Shown: positions 18,261-29,400, counted from the first letter of the stretch. The stretch: 54,973 bases of DNA from Oscillatoria salina IIICB1 (GCF_020144665.1 NZ_JAAHBQ010000050.1:1-54973); one strand, 5' to 3'. Numbers and translations: made by a program. The notes: a model not told the origin generated them from the letters alone.

Positions 18261-18977
18261 TTAAGCTTGAGTAGAGGTTACTATATCATTAGCTCGATTG
18301 CGAACCAGGTGTCCATCTTCCATATGAATCAAGCGATCGGCAATATCTAAAATGCGGTTATCATGGGTGACAATCAAAATCGTGCATCCTTGTTCCCTCG
18401 CTAGTTTTTGCATGAGTTCGACTACGTCCCGGCCAGATTTACTATCTAGTGCCGCAGTGGGTTCATCTGCTAATACCATTTTTGGATGACTGACTAAAGC
18501 TCGCGCGATCGCTACTCGCTGTTTTTGTCCCCCAGAAAGGTTATCCGGATAGTAATTTACTCTCTCACCTAGCCCGACTGCTTCTAAAATGGCAATAGCT
18601 GTTCCCTTTGCCTCTGCTGGAGTAAACTTATTATGCAATTCAAGTGACATTTGTACGTTTTGTCTAGCTGTTAGCGATCGCAGTAAATTATGTGCTTGAA
18701 AAATATAGCCTATATTACGTCTAATTTTTACTAATTGACTTTTTCTCGCTCCTACTAATTCCTGCCCTAAAACTTTTAAACTACCGTACAGGGGAGAACG
18801 CAAACCTCCCATTAATGTGAGTAAGGTTGTTTTCCCAGAACCAGAAGGTCCTGTCATAATCACAATTTCTCCTGTTTTTAGCGTCAAGTTAATATCAAAT
18901 AAAATATGTTTTCTTAGCGCTCCTTTACCAAAATAATGATTGAGATTTTCGATTTCTACAACTGGTTCTTTCTTCAT
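18261..18977 (-). CDS. devA: DevA-type ABC exporter ATPase
   Basis: ATP-binding subunit of a DevBCA tripartite exporter, 238 residues. Walker A is GPSGSGKT (43-50), the Q-loop is in YIFQAHNLL, the signature is LSGGQ (147-151) and Walker B is MVLADEP (167-173), so the ATPase is intact. DevBCA with a TolC-like outer-membrane channel exports heterocyst glycolipids in Anabaena, and paralogues with other roles are common in all cyanobacteria. It is the last gene of devB-devC-devA, 63 bp after devC. Confidence 0.93.
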   Translation of the reverse strand: MKKEPVVEIENLNHYFGKGALRKHILFDINLTLKTGEIVIMTGPSGSGKTTLLTLMGGLRSPLYGSLKVLGQELVGARKSQLVKIRRNIGYIFQAHNLLRSLTARQNVQMSLELHNKFTPAEAKGTAIAILEAVGLGERVNYYPDNLSGGQKQRVAIARALVSHPKMVLADEPTAALDSKSGRDVVELMQKLAREQGCTILIVTHDNRILDIADRLIHMEDGHLVRNRANDIVTSTQA

Positions 18978-19040
18978 ATTTAATTAGTTATTAATTATTT
19001 ATTTGCTAGCTTACACTTAACATTTTTGGCGATTATTTGC

Positions 19041-20189
19041 TTAAAAAATATCGGCGGGATCGGCTGAATTCAGCTTGCGGACTGAAATTGCTCCAGATAC
19101 TAAACACATAATTATAGTTAAAATCAAAACCATTATAGCTTTGAAAATTGTCATCGCCATTGGTAAGCTAGTTGCATTAGCTGCCATAAAATAAAGCAAT
19201 AAAGCGACTGAAAAACCTGGCAAATAGCCGACCAAAGCTAAAATAATGGCTTCTTGAAACACGACAACTAATAAATAAAAATCTGTATAACCCATCGCTT
19301 TTAAAGTTGCATATTCAGGTAAATGATCGGCAACATCGGTATAAAGAATTTGATAAACTATGACTGTACCGACAATAAAGCCCATAATAGTTCCTAACGT
19401 AAAAACAAAGCCTATTGCCGTACTATTTTGCCAATAATTTTTTTCATGGGTGATAAATTCTTCGCGACTAAAAACAACTACATCTTCTGGTAATTCTGCT
19501 TTCAAACCTGTCAGAACTAATTCTAAATTTGCTTCTGGTTGTAAGTTAATTACCCCAATATCAATTAAACCTTTTTCTCGTTCTGGAAATAAACGCAAAA
19601 AATTCACGTCGCTGGTAATAATATTACCATCAGCCCCAAAAGATGCACCCAAAGCAAACAATCCCTTGACTTTTATCCGACGTTCTGCTACTTCTGTAGT
19701 TATAGTTTTTCCTTGGTTGAATAATTCAGCGATCGCACCGTACTCAGGTCGAGAAAGTTCGTCAAACAAAACCACATCTGGTAACTTAATCACATCCAGA
19801 TTATTTCGTACTCCTGGCAGATTAATAATATCATCAACTGGATTGAATCCGATTACTTGAATTGCACGAGTATCGCGAGTAATGGGATTTTTCCAAATCG
19901 CAAAATTGAGGTAAATTGGACTAACAGTAGCAACTCCTTCAACGCTCAGTGCTTGATACAAACGTCGCTCAGAAAAAGTTTCTAAAGCAACTAAAGTATC
20001 AGATTGAGGATTAAGTAAAAAAATGTCACCACGAAACTGTTTAGTTAAAATTACCGAACTTTCAAATAAAGCATCGCGAAAACCTAACTGCATAAACATT
20101 AAAATATCGGCAAAAGCAATACCCGCAAGTGCTACTAACAAGCGAATTTTTTCATGAGTTAGTTGTAACCAAGCTAAGGGAATTTTCAT
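19041..20189 (-). CDS. devC: DevC-type ABC exporter permease
   Basis: Membrane subunit of the DevBCA exporter, 382 residues (family about 385). It has the MacB/FtsX-type layout: one N-terminal transmembrane helix (about 14-36), a periplasmic domain of about 220 residues, then three C-terminal helices from about residue 260. Family signatures are IPLAWLQLTHEKIRLLVALA at the start, FADILMFMQLGFRDALFESS, YATLKAMGY and the C-terminal KLNSADPADIF. It lies between devB (65 bp) and devA (63 bp). Confidence 0.94.
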   Translation of the reverse strand: MKIPLAWLQLTHEKIRLLVALAGIAFADILMFMQLGFRDALFESSVILTKQFRGDIFLLNPQSDTLVALETFSERRLYQALSVEGVATVSPIYLNFAIWKNPITRDTRAIQVIGFNPVDDIINLPGVRNNLDVIKLPDVVLFDELSRPEYGAIAELFNQGKTITTEVAERRIKVKGLFALGASFGADGNIITSDVNFLRLFPEREKGLIDIGVINLQPEANLELVLTGLKAELPEDVVVFSREEFITHEKNYWQNSTAIGFVFTLGTIMGFIVGTVIVYQILYTDVADHLPEYATLKAMGYTDFYLLVVVFQEAIILALVGYLPGFSVALLLYFMAANATSLPMAMTIFKAIMVLILTIIMCLVSGAISVRKLNSADPADIF

Positions 20190-20254
20190 AAGTTGGGGAT
20201 TGGGAGACTGGGAAGATAAACTAATAACTGATAAATGCGGACACTTGCTAACTA

Positions 20255-21568
20255 TTAAATCAGAATTTTGACAAACACTTTAGCATTAGTTAAATGAGCA
20301 ACAAGTTGGCTATCTTCAGGATTAAGGAGAATTTTAACTTCAACAACTCTAGCATCAACATCAGCAGCAGGATCGGTATCGAGAACGTCTTGCTTGCCAA
20401 TTTGTAAGCTAATTTGGTTAACAGTTCCTTTTATTTGTTTACTGAAAGCCCCATTTTCGCTTTCGATAATGGCTGACTGTCCAATTTTTACTTTCCCGAT
20501 ATCGCTTTCGTAAACTTCCGCGATCGCCAGCATTTGTGAGGTTTGGGCTAACTCAACAATTCCGTCACCTTCGCTGACAGATTCTCCGGGACGAGTGTTA
20601 ATTTCGAGAATTTGACCGCTAAAGGGCGCTCTGACGTATGCTTGTTCTAAGTCAGCTTGGGCTTGTTTGTAAGTAGCGATCGCTTTTTCTAATTCTGCTT
20701 GGGCTTGTTTAATATCTACGGGACGTACTTCGGAAATACTGGCTAAATTGGCTTGCGCTTCTTGAATTTGCTTTTCTAAAGTATTTCTCGTTCGAGTTAA
20801 ATTAGCTTGGGTTTCTTGAATTTGTTGGGATAAAGTTGCTACGATCCGACTTTGGCTTGCTTTAGCTTCATTTAAGTTTTCTCTAGCTGTGTCTAAATTA
20901 AGACGGCGTAAATCCAAAGCTGATTGAGAAACTACTCCATTTGCTGCTAAAAGTTCGTAACGTTCCGACTCGATTCGAGCATTTGCTAGCTCAGATTCTA
21001 AGGCAGCAATTTTAGCATTAAGTTCTAATTTTTCTCCTTCTAATTCAGCGATTAATCTTGCTAAACTAGCTTCTTGAGCGGTAATTTCGCCGCTTAATTG
21101 AGCGTTTAGACGTTCGATAGTTGCTTGTTGGGCTTGAATATCTCCAAGTTTCGCTCCTGCTTTAATTTTTGACAAATTAGCTTCAGCGACGCTAATATCT
21201 TTTTCAGCACTTTCTACTGCTGCTTGTAAGCGAGAGTGATTGTCTAAAATCGCGATAATTTCGTTAGTTTCGACAAGATCGCCTTCTTCTACATTTAACT
21301 TTTCTACTCTGGCTCCGGATAAAGAAATGGGGGCTGATAGTTTGGTTACCTCTCCGAGAGGTTCGATCCGCCCTAACGCTGTTACTGCATTAATTTCAGC
21401 AGTTTCGCTAACTGTTTGCGTGGTAGAAGAAAATGGCTTAGAAGCAAAATTAAGACTGTAAACAGCAACAGCAGTAGTAGCGATCGCACCGACTATTGAA
21501 AGCGCGATCGCCCATCGCTTTCCTGGTTTTGCAAATACCGTTTCTTTGGAGTTTGCTCGATCGCCCAT
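20255..21568 (-). CDS. devB: DevB-type membrane fusion protein (HlyD family)
   Basis: Periplasmic adaptor linking the DevCA pump to a TolC-like channel, 437 residues. An N-terminal anchor helix (about 19-38) is followed by a lipoyl half-motif and a long coiled-coil hairpin (about 110-310) with many Gln/Ala/Glu heptads. The second half-motif is YVRAPFSGQILEINTRPGE, and a beta-barrel ending with ADVDARVVEVKILL is typical of DevB. An XRE regulator gene lies 133 bp upstream on the same strand, and a short CCCAAT-type heptamer relic sits between devB and devC. Whether this set serves glycolipid export cannot be told from sequence. Confidence 0.93.
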   Translation of the reverse strand: MGDRANSKETVFAKPGKRWAIALSIVGAIATTAVAVYSLNFASKPFSSTTQTVSETAEINAVTALGRIEPLGEVTKLSAPISLSGARVEKLNVEEGDLVETNEIIAILDNHSRLQAAVESAEKDISVAEANLSKIKAGAKLGDIQAQQATIERLNAQLSGEITAQEASLARLIAELEGEKLELNAKIAALESELANARIESERYELLAANGVVSQSALDLRRLNLDTARENLNEAKASQSRIVATLSQQIQETQANLTRTRNTLEKQIQEAQANLASISEVRPVDIKQAQAELEKAIATYKQAQADLEQAYVRAPFSGQILEINTRPGESVSEGDGIVELAQTSQMLAIAEVYESDIGKVKIGQSAIIESENGAFSKQIKGTVNQISLQIGKQDVLDTDPAADVDARVVEVKILLNPEDSQLVAHLTNAKVFVKILI

Positions 21569-21701
21569 GATCGCCTTTATCTTTTCTTTGGGATTGAGAA
21601 ATCTTTCCTAGGGAAGAAGTCTTTGATTTTATTTTACTATTACCAGCCTAAGATTTGTTCCCTGAATTACTTCAAAACCACAAAAAATTTTCCAGTTGGG
21701 A

Positions 21702-21941
21702 TTAGTCCTCTAACTCATTTATCTCTTTCTCTATCTCATCAATCATGCGACTAGCTGGTAGATCGAGAGCTTTGGAGATGTCAAATAAAACAGATAGAGT
21801 TGGTGACTTTAATCCTCGCTCAATTTGACTAACATATGTACGATGAATTCCTGCTCGATCGGCAAGTTCTTCCTGTGAAATTTTTAGAGTTGTCCTATAT
21901 TTAGCTAAAACTTTACCTAGAGCTTGATTAATATTTTTCAT
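21702..21941 (-). CDS. XRE-family HTH regulator
   Basis: A 79-residue single-domain Cro/C1-type regulator. The helix-turn-helix is SQEELADRAGIHRTYVSQIE (about 22-41), followed by RGLKSPTLSVLFDISKALD and a short acidic tail. Size and sequence resemble restriction-modification controller proteins and other small XRE repressors, but no methylase or nuclease gene is nearby. It sits 133 bp upstream of devB on the same strand, so it may control devBCA or itself. That link rests on position only. Confidence 0.85.
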   Translation of the reverse strand: MKNINQALGKVLAKYRTTLKISQEELADRAGIHRTYVSQIERGLKSPTLSVLFDISKALDLPASRMIDEIEKEINELED

Positions 21942-22114
21942 TGTTAAAATATCTTCCCTATGAGACTATAGTCTACAGACAATAGTATTCAAAAGGTTGA
22001 CTCCACAATAGCTTTTAGCCATCGCCCCACCAATCTTAATGAAATGAAATGCTATTTTCCCCGGTTCTGCCTTCAGAATGGTTTTCAGTAGTCATGCGAA
22101 GAAGATAACTAACG

Positions 22115-24085
22115 ATGAAAGAAACAAATATTGAATCCATTTTGCAAGAGAAGCGTTTATTCCCGCCGTCGGAGGAGTTTTCCCAAGAGGCGCAAATTAA
22201 AAGTATGGAGGAGTATCAACAACTCTACGATCGCGCCAAAGCTGACCCCGAAAAGTTTTGGGCAGAATTAGCCGAACAAGAATTAGATTGGTTTGAGAAG
22301 TGGGATACCGTCTTAGATTGGCAACCACCGTTTGCAAAGTGGTTTGTCGGTGGAAAGATTAATATCTCCTACAATTGTCTCGATCGCCATTTGCAGACTT
22401 GGCGCAGAAATAAAGCCGCATTGATTTGGGAAGGTGAACCAGGAGACTCGCGTACCTTAACTTATGCCGAATTGCATCGAGAAGTTTGTCAAATGGCGAA
22501 CGTTTTGAAGCAATTGGGAGTAAAAAAAGGCGATCGCGTGGGGATTTATCTACCAATGATACCTGAAGCAGCGATCGCGATGTTGGCTTGTGCGCGTATT
22601 GGCGCACCCCATACAGTGGTTTTTGGCGGTTTTAGCGCCGAAGCCCTCAAAGATCGACTGGTAGATGCTCAAGCTAAATTAGTAATTACGGCTGATGGTG
22701 GTTATCGCAAAGATAAGGCTGTTTCCCTCAAACCAGAAGTAGATAAAGCTTTAGCAAATAATAGCGTGCCGAGTGTGGAGAACGTCCTCGTAGTTCAGCG
22801 TACCAAAGAAAAAATCCACATGGAAGCGGGGCGCGACCATTGGTGGCACGATCTTCAAGCAGGTGTATCCGCTAAATGTCCAGCCGAACCAATGGATAGC
22901 GAAGATATGCTTTTTATTCTCTATACTTCTGGTACTACGGGCAAACCGAAAGGTGTAGTTCACACTACAGGCGGATACAATCTCTATACCCATATCACTA
23001 CTAAATGGACATTTGACCTCAAAGACACCGATGTTTACTGGTGTACTGCTGATGTGGGCTGGATTACCGGACACAGTTACATCGTCTATGGACCTCTTTC
23101 CAACGGTGCTACCAGTTTAATGTATGAAGGTGCGCCTCGTCCTTCCAATCCAGGCGCTTTCTGGGATGTGGTTGAGAAATACGGCGTTACAATTTTCTAC
23201 ACTGCACCCACAGCGATTCGTGCTTTTATTAAAATGGGCGAACACCACCCGAAAGCGAGAGATTTGTCTTCTCTACGCATTTTGGGAACAGTGGGCGAAC
23301 CGATTAATCCCGAAGCTTGGGTATGGTATCACAAAATTATCGGTGGCGGACGTTGCCCAATTATCGATACTTGGTGGCAAACTGAAACAGGTGGGTTTAT
23401 GCTGACACCTTTACCTGGTGCAACTCCCACGAAACCAGGTTCTTGTACTTTCCCCTTCCCCGGTATTATCGCCGATATTGTCGATTTGTCAGGTAATCCT
23501 GTAGAAAACAATCAAGGCGGTTATTTAGTCATTAAACATCCTTGGCCGAGTATGATGCGAACAGTATACGGCGATCGCGATCGCTTCCGTCGCACTTATT
23601 GGGAACATATTCCCCCTCAAGATGGCCAATATTTCTATTTTGCTGGCGATGGTGCGCGATGTGACGAAGATGGCTATTTTTGGGTGATGGGTCGTGTCGA
23701 TGACGTAATTAATGTTTCTGGGCATCGTTTGGGAACAATGGAAGTAGAATCGGCTTTGGTTTCCCATCCCGCAGTTGCAGAAGCCGCAGTTGTCGGACAG
23801 CCGGATGAAGTTAAAGGCGAAAATGTGTTTGCTTTTGTCACCTTAGAAGGTAATTATACTCCTAGCGATGAGTTGGCAAAAGAATTAAAACAGCACGTAG
23901 TTCAAGAAATTGGTGCGATCGCGCGTCCGGGTGAAATTCGTTTTACTGATTCTTTACCGAAAACTCGCTCTGGTAAAATTATGCGACGTTTGTTGCGTAA
24001 TTTAGCCGCAGGTCAAGAAGTTGCTGGCGATACCTCTACCTTAGAAGACCGTAGCGTCTTAGATCGACTTCGTCAAGGTGCTTAG
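22115..24085 (+). CDS. acs: Acetyl-CoA synthetase
   Basis: AMP-forming acetate-CoA ligase, 656 residues, full length. The N-terminal ACS region includes [20 protein letters not shown]. The P-loop-like A3 motif is [19 protein letters not shown]. The acetate/adenylate pocket TWWQTETGG is present, as is [16 protein letters not shown] of the hinge. The C-terminal catalytic and acetylation-regulated lysine is Lys621 in [11 protein letters not shown]. It activates acetate in the cytosol for assimilation. It stands alone and is followed by a strong hairpin. Confidence 0.97.
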   Translation: MKETNIESILQEKRLFPPSEEFSQEAQIKSMEEYQQLYDRAKADPEKFWAELAEQELDWFEKWDTVLDWQPPFAKWFVGGKINISYNCLDRHLQTWRRNKAALIWEGEPGDSRTLTYAELHREVCQMANVLKQLGVKKGDRVGIYLPMIPEAAIAMLACARIGAPHTVVFGGFSAEALKDRLVDAQAKLVITADGGYRKDKAVSLKPEVDKALANNSVPSVENVLVVQRTKEKIHMEAGRDHWWHDLQAGVSAKCPAEPMDSEDMLFILYTSGTTGKPKGVVHTTGGYNLYTHITTKWTFDLKDTDVYWCTADVGWITGHSYIVYGPLSNGATSLMYEGAPRPSNPGAFWDVVEKYGVTIFYTAPTAIRAFIKMGEHHPKARDLSSLRILGTVGEPINPEAWVWYHKIIGGGRCPIIDTWWQTETGGFMLTPLPGATPTKPGSCTFPFPGIIADIVDLSGNPVENNQGGYLVIKHPWPSMMRTVYGDRDRFRRTYWEHIPPQDGQYFYFAGDGARCDEDGYFWVMGRVDDVINVSGHRLGTMEVESALVSHPAVAEAAVVGQPDEVKGENVFAFVTLEGNYTPSDELAKELKQHVVQEIGAIARPGEIRFTDSLPKTRSGKIMRRLLRNLAAGQEVAGDTSTLEDRSVLDRLRQGA

Positions 24086-24113
24086 GTAAGTTTGCTCCGC
24101 ATAACTTTGTAGA

Positions 24114-24151
24114 CTGGAGTAGAGATGTTGCTAACAGCGTCTCTACTCCAG
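24114..24151 (+). terminator. Strong hairpin after acs
   Basis: A perfect 12-bp inverted repeat, CTGGAGTAGAGA and TCTCTACTCCAG, with a 14-nt loop lies 29 bp past the acs stop. It is followed by CAAAAAAG rather than a T-run, so on this strand it is probably a 3'-end stabilising or attenuating structure between acs and the small downstream gene. Confidence 0.55.
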
Positions 24152-24198
24152 CAAAAAAGATACAATATTGCCAAGAAACGTTTTTTCCTCGATCTACT

Positions 24199-24387
24199 AT
24201 GACTGACCAAGATCGCCAAATTGCTGAATATGTTGACTTAACAGCTTATTTGCTCGAATTACCCCTTGAACCAGACCATCGTAAAGGTGCGATCGATAAC
24301 TTAACTCAGATCGCTGAGATCGCCAAACTGGTGACAGAATTTCCCTTATCTGGAAAAATCGAGGCTGCACCTGAGTTTAAACCTTAA
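24199..24387 (+). CDS. AtzG-like small amidase subunit (DUF4089)
   Basis: A 62-residue, mostly helical protein with the DUF4089/AtzG pattern: a short N-terminal helix, LPLEPDHRKGAIDNL, a second helix TQIAEIAKLVTEFPL and a C-terminal APEFKP tail. AtzG is a GatC-like small subunit that wraps the amidase AtzE and is needed for its stability. In genomes where I know the arrangement the two genes adjoin. Here the amidase is at 4990-6384 on the other strand. It follows acs by 113 bp, past a hairpin. Assignment is from memory of the AtzG pattern. Confidence 0.8.
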   Translation: MTDQDRQIAEYVDLTAYLLELPLEPDHRKGAIDNLTQIAEIAKLVTEFPLSGKIEAAPEFKP

Positions 24388-24885
24388 TTCAGGTTCAGGT
24401 AACAGGGTAGGAATCGAGACAAATTTTTGTTCGAGGTGAAGATTAATTTATCCAAATTTTCTGACAAACTTTAGTCTAAGAAAAAATTAACTCTGGGAAA
24501 CTAGAAAAGCACAAATAATCTTTTCACCTGATTAGTGTCAAAGTCACTCATTGCCGCGATCGCTAATCGGAATGTGAGATTTTCTTTGCGGACTCACGAC
24601 AATAATCAATCTTTAAATCTAGCTCTTATTTTTCTGACTTCCTCATTATCTTCCCCGCTCTCTTTGTTCCTCACTTTAACTAATTTTTTCATTACACTAC
24701 TTGTAAGCAGAATTTCTCTGTCTTTGTCATCATTCTTAGGAGAGAATTTCTATTCTCACTCCGGAAACTTATCGATCGCAAAAGTGAAATCTCTCATAAG
24801 TGGGAAGTAAGATTTCGGAAAACTTTGTAATCTAAGATAGCAGAATTAGGGAGGTTATCTATTAGAGCAATAGCCCTTATTAAAT
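24388..24885. other. Intergenic region, no clear gene
   Basis: 498 bp between the AtzG-like gene and the histidine kinase gene. A Leu/Ser-rich frame at 24535-24810 has no family resemblance, an AT-driven composition and no good ribosome site, and is not accepted. No hairpin or repeat stands out. The kinase promoter should lie in the right-hand part. Confidence 0.5.
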
Positions 24886-26232
24886 ATGACGAAAGAAAAT
24901 AATAACTATAATGACATCATTCAAACTAACCAAGAAAGACTAGATACAATTCTCCAATCTGTCCAAAGTTTAGTCAACCAGGGAGAGACAGAATTTAGCA
25001 ATCTTCTTGGCGAATTATCTCTAGTAGTACGAGAGATAAATACAGAAATTGAACAGTTAGTTACTACTCATCAAGAGTTACAATTAGAATGCCAACATTA
25101 TCAAGAATTAATTGCCGGAACTTCTGATGCTTATTTGATGACTGATTCAGCAGGTGTAATTAAAAAAGCTAATCAAGCTGCGGCAGATTTGTTGAAAATA
25201 AATAATCCAAATTCTCTGGCAGGTAAACCTCTTAGTTGCTTAATTTCTGAAGCTAATTTAACTAGCTTTAACGAGGAAATTAAAGAGCTGAAATTTTTGT
25301 TTAATAAAGAAACTCAAATTAAACTTGCAAATGAGCAGTTTTTACCAGCAAAAATATCTCTAAATTGTATCTGCGATCGCCAAGAAAATGTTATTGCTTT
25401 AAGTTGGTTAATTCGCCCAATTGAAGACGATAATCAAAACTTAACGAATCGAGCCGAGTCGGAAAAAGAAAAAGAACTCAGCGAACTGAAAACTCGTTTA
25501 ATTCAAACAGTTTCACATGAGTTCCGTACCCCTTTAAACATGATTCATATTTCCGCTCAACTCTTAGAAAAATATTATCATACTTTTTCTCGCGAAAAAA
25601 GTAAAAGATTTTTTCACAAAACCCGCACGGCTATTAAATATATTACAGAATTATTAGATGATGTTTTGGTTTATAGCCAAGCGGAATCGGGCAAGTTACA
25701 ACTCACAAATAAATTACTAGACTTAAACCAATTTACAGCCAAATTAATCGAAGAACAACAACTTTTGCGTGGTTCTAAATATCGAATTAACTTTGGCAGT
25801 AATTGTCAATCTATCTCAGTTTGTGTTGATGAAAAATTGTTACATCAAATCTTCGGTAACTTACTCTCTAACGCAATCAAATACTCACCTCAAGGAGGCA
25901 ATATTGACGTAGAATTAAACTGTATAGCCGATCGCGTTATCTTTGAAGTTAGCGATCGCGGTATCGGCATTCCTGCTGAAGAAATACCTTATTTATTTGA
26001 ACCATTTCACAGAGCCAAAAACGCTGGAACTATTCCGGGAACAGGATTAGGTTTAGCAATTGTTAAAAAAGCAGTAGAGGCGTTAAGTGGAGAAATCACT
26101 CTAGAAAGTGAAATTAACGTTGGGACTACTTTGACAGTTTCTTTACCTATTCTAAGTGAAAATATCGAGAGCGAGTGCAGAAGAGATACAGAACTTGAGA
26201 TTGGCGATCGGGAATTGGGAGATAACGACTGA
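24886..26232 (+). CDS. Soluble PAS-domain sensor histidine kinase
   Basis: 448 residues with no transmembrane helix. An N-terminal helical region (1-70) leads to a PAS domain (about 72-180). Then comes the HisKA dimerisation helix with phospho-acceptor His211 in SHEFRTPLNM, and the HATPase_c domain with the N-box NLLSNAIKYS (325-334), G1 DRGIGIP (357-363) and GTGLGL (385-390). All catalytic boxes are intact. No response regulator gene is nearby, so it is an orphan kinase. The last ~15 residues (GDRELGDND) are encoded by DNA resembling the GGGA(A/T)TGGGG heptamer repeats, so the C-terminus may have been extended by repeat sequence. Confidence 0.93.
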   Translation: MTKENNNYNDIIQTNQERLDTILQSVQSLVNQGETEFSNLLGELSLVVREINTEIEQLVTTHQELQLECQHYQELIAGTSDAYLMTDSAGVIKKANQAAADLLKINNPNSLAGKPLSCLISEANLTSFNEEIKELKFLFNKETQIKLANEQFLPAKISLNCICDRQENVIALSWLIRPIEDDNQNLTNRAESEKEKELSELKTRLIQTVSHEFRTPLNMIHISAQLLEKYYHTFSREKSKRFFHKTRTAIKYITELLDDVLVYSQAESGKLQLTNKLLDLNQFTAKLIEEQQLLRGSKYRINFGSNCQSISVCVDEKLLHQIFGNLLSNAIKYSPQGGNIDVELNCIADRVIFEVSDRGIGIPAEEIPYLFEPFHRAKNAGTIPGTGLGLAIVKKAVEALSGEITLESEINVGTTLTVSLPILSENIESECRRDTELEIGDRELGDND

Positions 26233-26283
26233 TTGGAAGACACCAACTACCAACTGATAACTACTAAATGCGGCTACGTGCTA

Positions 26284-26297
26284 ACCGATCGATCGGT
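26284..26297. promoter_or_regulatory. 14-bp palindrome upstream of the large repeat-protein gene
   Basis: ACCGATCGATCGGT is a perfect 14-bp palindrome in the 213-bp gap between the kinase gene and the repeat-protein gene. It is followed at 26329-26357 by CCACC-AAA-GGTGG flanked by GTTTC and GAAAC, a leader hairpin. It may be an operator, or only a GATC-rich sequence drifted from HIP1. No ORF lies in this gap. Confidence 0.3.
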
Positions 26298-26445
26298 CAA
26301 AAGAAGTAAATTACTCACTATTAAATGAGTTTCCCACCAAAGGTGGATGTATGAAACCCTCTAAGTTTAGGATTCTGTGCATTATGAAGTAAATTGACGC
26401 TCAAGATGGCGAGCGTAAAGAATAAATACTTAAAGAGGGAAGATT

Positions 26446-29400
26446 ATGCTTGAAAGTGCAGGAATGCTAATCGAAATCAATAAAATGTTTTTTTGGATCG
26501 CCCAATTTGGCGAACCCGTATTGGACGATCCTGAAGATGCATCATTAGTCTTTTCCGGACCGCAATTTTGGATTGCAGTAATTGCTGGAGTAGTACTAGC
26601 ATTTGCTTTCCAATTACTCTTAACAAATCTTGGCGTAGCTACAGGAATTTCGCTAGCAGGAAATTCTTCAGATTCCCATAGTCATAGTCATAATTCATCA
26701 GAGAGCGTTGGGGGTACAATTCGCAAAATCAGTGTTGCTCTCGGATTAGCTACCTTAATTACAGTGACGATCGCACTTTTTTGTGCGACAATTTTGGCAG
26801 TTAAGTTGAGTTTGCTAGAAAGTGCAGGCTTAGGTGCGATCCTGGGTTTGGTAATCTGGGCAGCATATTTTTGCATCTTGTTTTGGGTAAGCTCAACCAC
26901 GGTAGGCTCATTAGTGGGTTCGGTCGTAAACACCGCTACATCAGGCTTTCAAGCATTACTCGGAACCGCTACCGCCGCGATTGGAGGTAAAGCCGCTTCC
27001 GATCGCGTAGTTGCAACCGCAGAAGCAGCAGCAAGTGCAGTACGTCGAGAAATAGGTGCAGCGATCGATCCCGAATCAATTCGCGAGAATTTAGAAGATT
27101 ATCTAGGCGGTTTGCGTCCACCGCAACTAAACTTAAAAGGAGTCAAAAACGACATCGAAGCGATCCTGCATGACTCAGATTTAGAACAACTGGCTGGTAG
27201 TGATGCTCTCAGTAAAGTCAATCGCCAAACCTTTGTCAACTTAATCAGCGATCGCAGCGACTTATCCAAGCGCGAAGTAGAACAACTTGCTAACGAACTA
27301 GAATCAGTTTGGAATCGAAGCGTCAAGAGACTTCCATCAAAAAATCGCCTCGAAGAATTCGTCGATTACGTCAAATCAGCCGCACCCGATTCTTTACTCG
27401 GACCCGAATTTAACTCAAAACTCGACGACCTAATTGAAGAATTGCGTAAACGACGCAAAGCTCAAAGTACAACACCGATGCAACAAGCAATGACCCTCAG
27501 CTTTAACAGTTTAATCGGTTTAGTGATGGGTCGAAGCGACTTATCAGACATGAGTGTCGAAAAAATAATCGATCGCTTGCAAACCGCTAAAGATAAATTT
27601 GGCGAACAAACCGAGCAAGTTAAGTCCCAAATTCAAGGTAAACCAGTGAAGTCGATGGCATACAAAACTATTAAAGCCGACATCGACAATTATCTGCTCA
27701 ATACCTACTCTTGGCAAATGACTCAACCGAAAATCGAAACCGAATTTCGGGAAATCATTTACGATCCAGAGGCAGATCCAGAAACCGTTGCGGAAGCCTT
27801 AACCCACTTCGATCGCACCTATTTTGCTAATTTACTGCAACAGCGAGGCGTATTTACCCAAGAACGAATCGACGAAATTGCTAATATTTTAGAAACAGTT
27901 CGCTTAGAAGCGATCGCCACAGCCAACGCAGCCGCCGAACGCCAAATTGCACTCTCATTAATGGCAGAAGTCGAAGACTATGTAATTAATACTCCCAAAG
28001 CAGAACTATCTCCCGCCAAAATTGAACTTGACTTCAAGGCGATGATGTCCGACGCTGATGCCGAATACAAACAATTACAATCTCGTTTGGAGCAATTTGA
28101 CCAACCTACCTTCGAGCGGATGTTACGCCAGCGAGAAGATCTTAACTCCTCAGAAGCACAAAAAATCAATCTCTGGCTGTTAGAAGCACGCAACCGCGTC
28201 CTCAGCGATGCTAAAGGAACCAGCGAACCAGTTCATCTCAAAGCCCAAATCGAACAATTTCTGCTCGATACCGATTACAGTAAAATGAATCGGCAAACCT
28301 TAGAGCAACAATTCCGCAACCTAATTTTCGATCCTGATGCTGACCAAGGTCGTCTCGCTGATGCTTTAATGCAAATTCGCCACGATTATTTTGTCCGCTT
28401 GCTGCAAAAACGAGGCGTATTCACTCAAGAACAAATTAACCAACTTGCTGACATTTTAGAAGCAATTCGTGCTGAGGTTGCGCGTCAAGCCCAACAAGCC
28501 AAATACGAGCGGGCAGCAACTGCTGTGCGCGAAGAGCTAGAAAAATATTTGCTCACTAGCGATCGAGAAGAGTTAACACCCGAAAAAATTCAACTCGACT
28601 CGCGAGCAATTTTCGCAGACTCCGAAGCCGATTATCATGAGTTAAATGCTCGTCTAGCTCAATTTGACCGCTACACCTTCGATACGATCTTAAATCGGCG
28701 CTCAGATTTATCAGCCGAAGACAAAACCGAAATTGCGAGCGAGTTAGAAAAAGCCAGAACTCGCATTTTAGACGAATCTCGCGAACTCACCGAAGCAGCA
28801 AAAGCCAAAGCCGAAGCCCAATGGCTAAAAGTCGCTTCTTATCTGCGAGATACAGGTAAAGAAGAACTCAATCCCCAAGGTATTAAACGAGACTTACAAA
28901 CATTGTTAGACAACCCCCAAGCAGGAGTTGCCGCTTTGCGGGCGAGGACTGCTCGTTTCGATCGCGATACCTTGGTAAAATTACTCTCTCAGCGTCAAGA
29001 ATTCAGCGAAGAGCAAGTTAACCAAATTATCGACCAAGTGGAAGATAATTGGCACGGTGTAACCCACGCTCCCCAAAAAGCGGCGGGTAAAGTCAAAGAA
29101 GAATACGACCATGTAACGAGTGCGATCGCCGATTATTTACGTTCTACAGGTAAGGAAGAACTCAATCCTGAAGGTATTAAACGCGATTTGCAAGTTTTGT
29201 TCTCTGACCCGAAAATGGGAGCTAGAGCAATGCGACAGCGCTTGTCACAGATGGATCGCGATACGTTAGTACAGCTTCTCGCTCAACGTCAAGATTTAAG
29301 CGAAGCACAAGTCAATCAAATTATTGACGAAGTACAGGCAAATATTCGTAATTTTGTCAAAGCTCCGCGTCGTATAGCTAGTCGCGCCAAAGGACAAGTG

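Noticed and set aside
18261-21568. MacAB or LolCDE-type exporter instead of DevBCA
   Set aside because: The DevC ending KLNSADPADIF, the DevB adaptor signatures and the B-C-A gene order fit DevBCA better.
21702-21941. Controller protein of a restriction-modification system
   Set aside because: The size fits, but no methyltransferase or restriction gene lies next to it.
24535-24810. Leu/Ser-rich 91-codon frame between the AtzG-like gene and the kinase
   Set aside because: Weak start, AT-biased composition and no recognisable motif. Could be revisited if transcribed.
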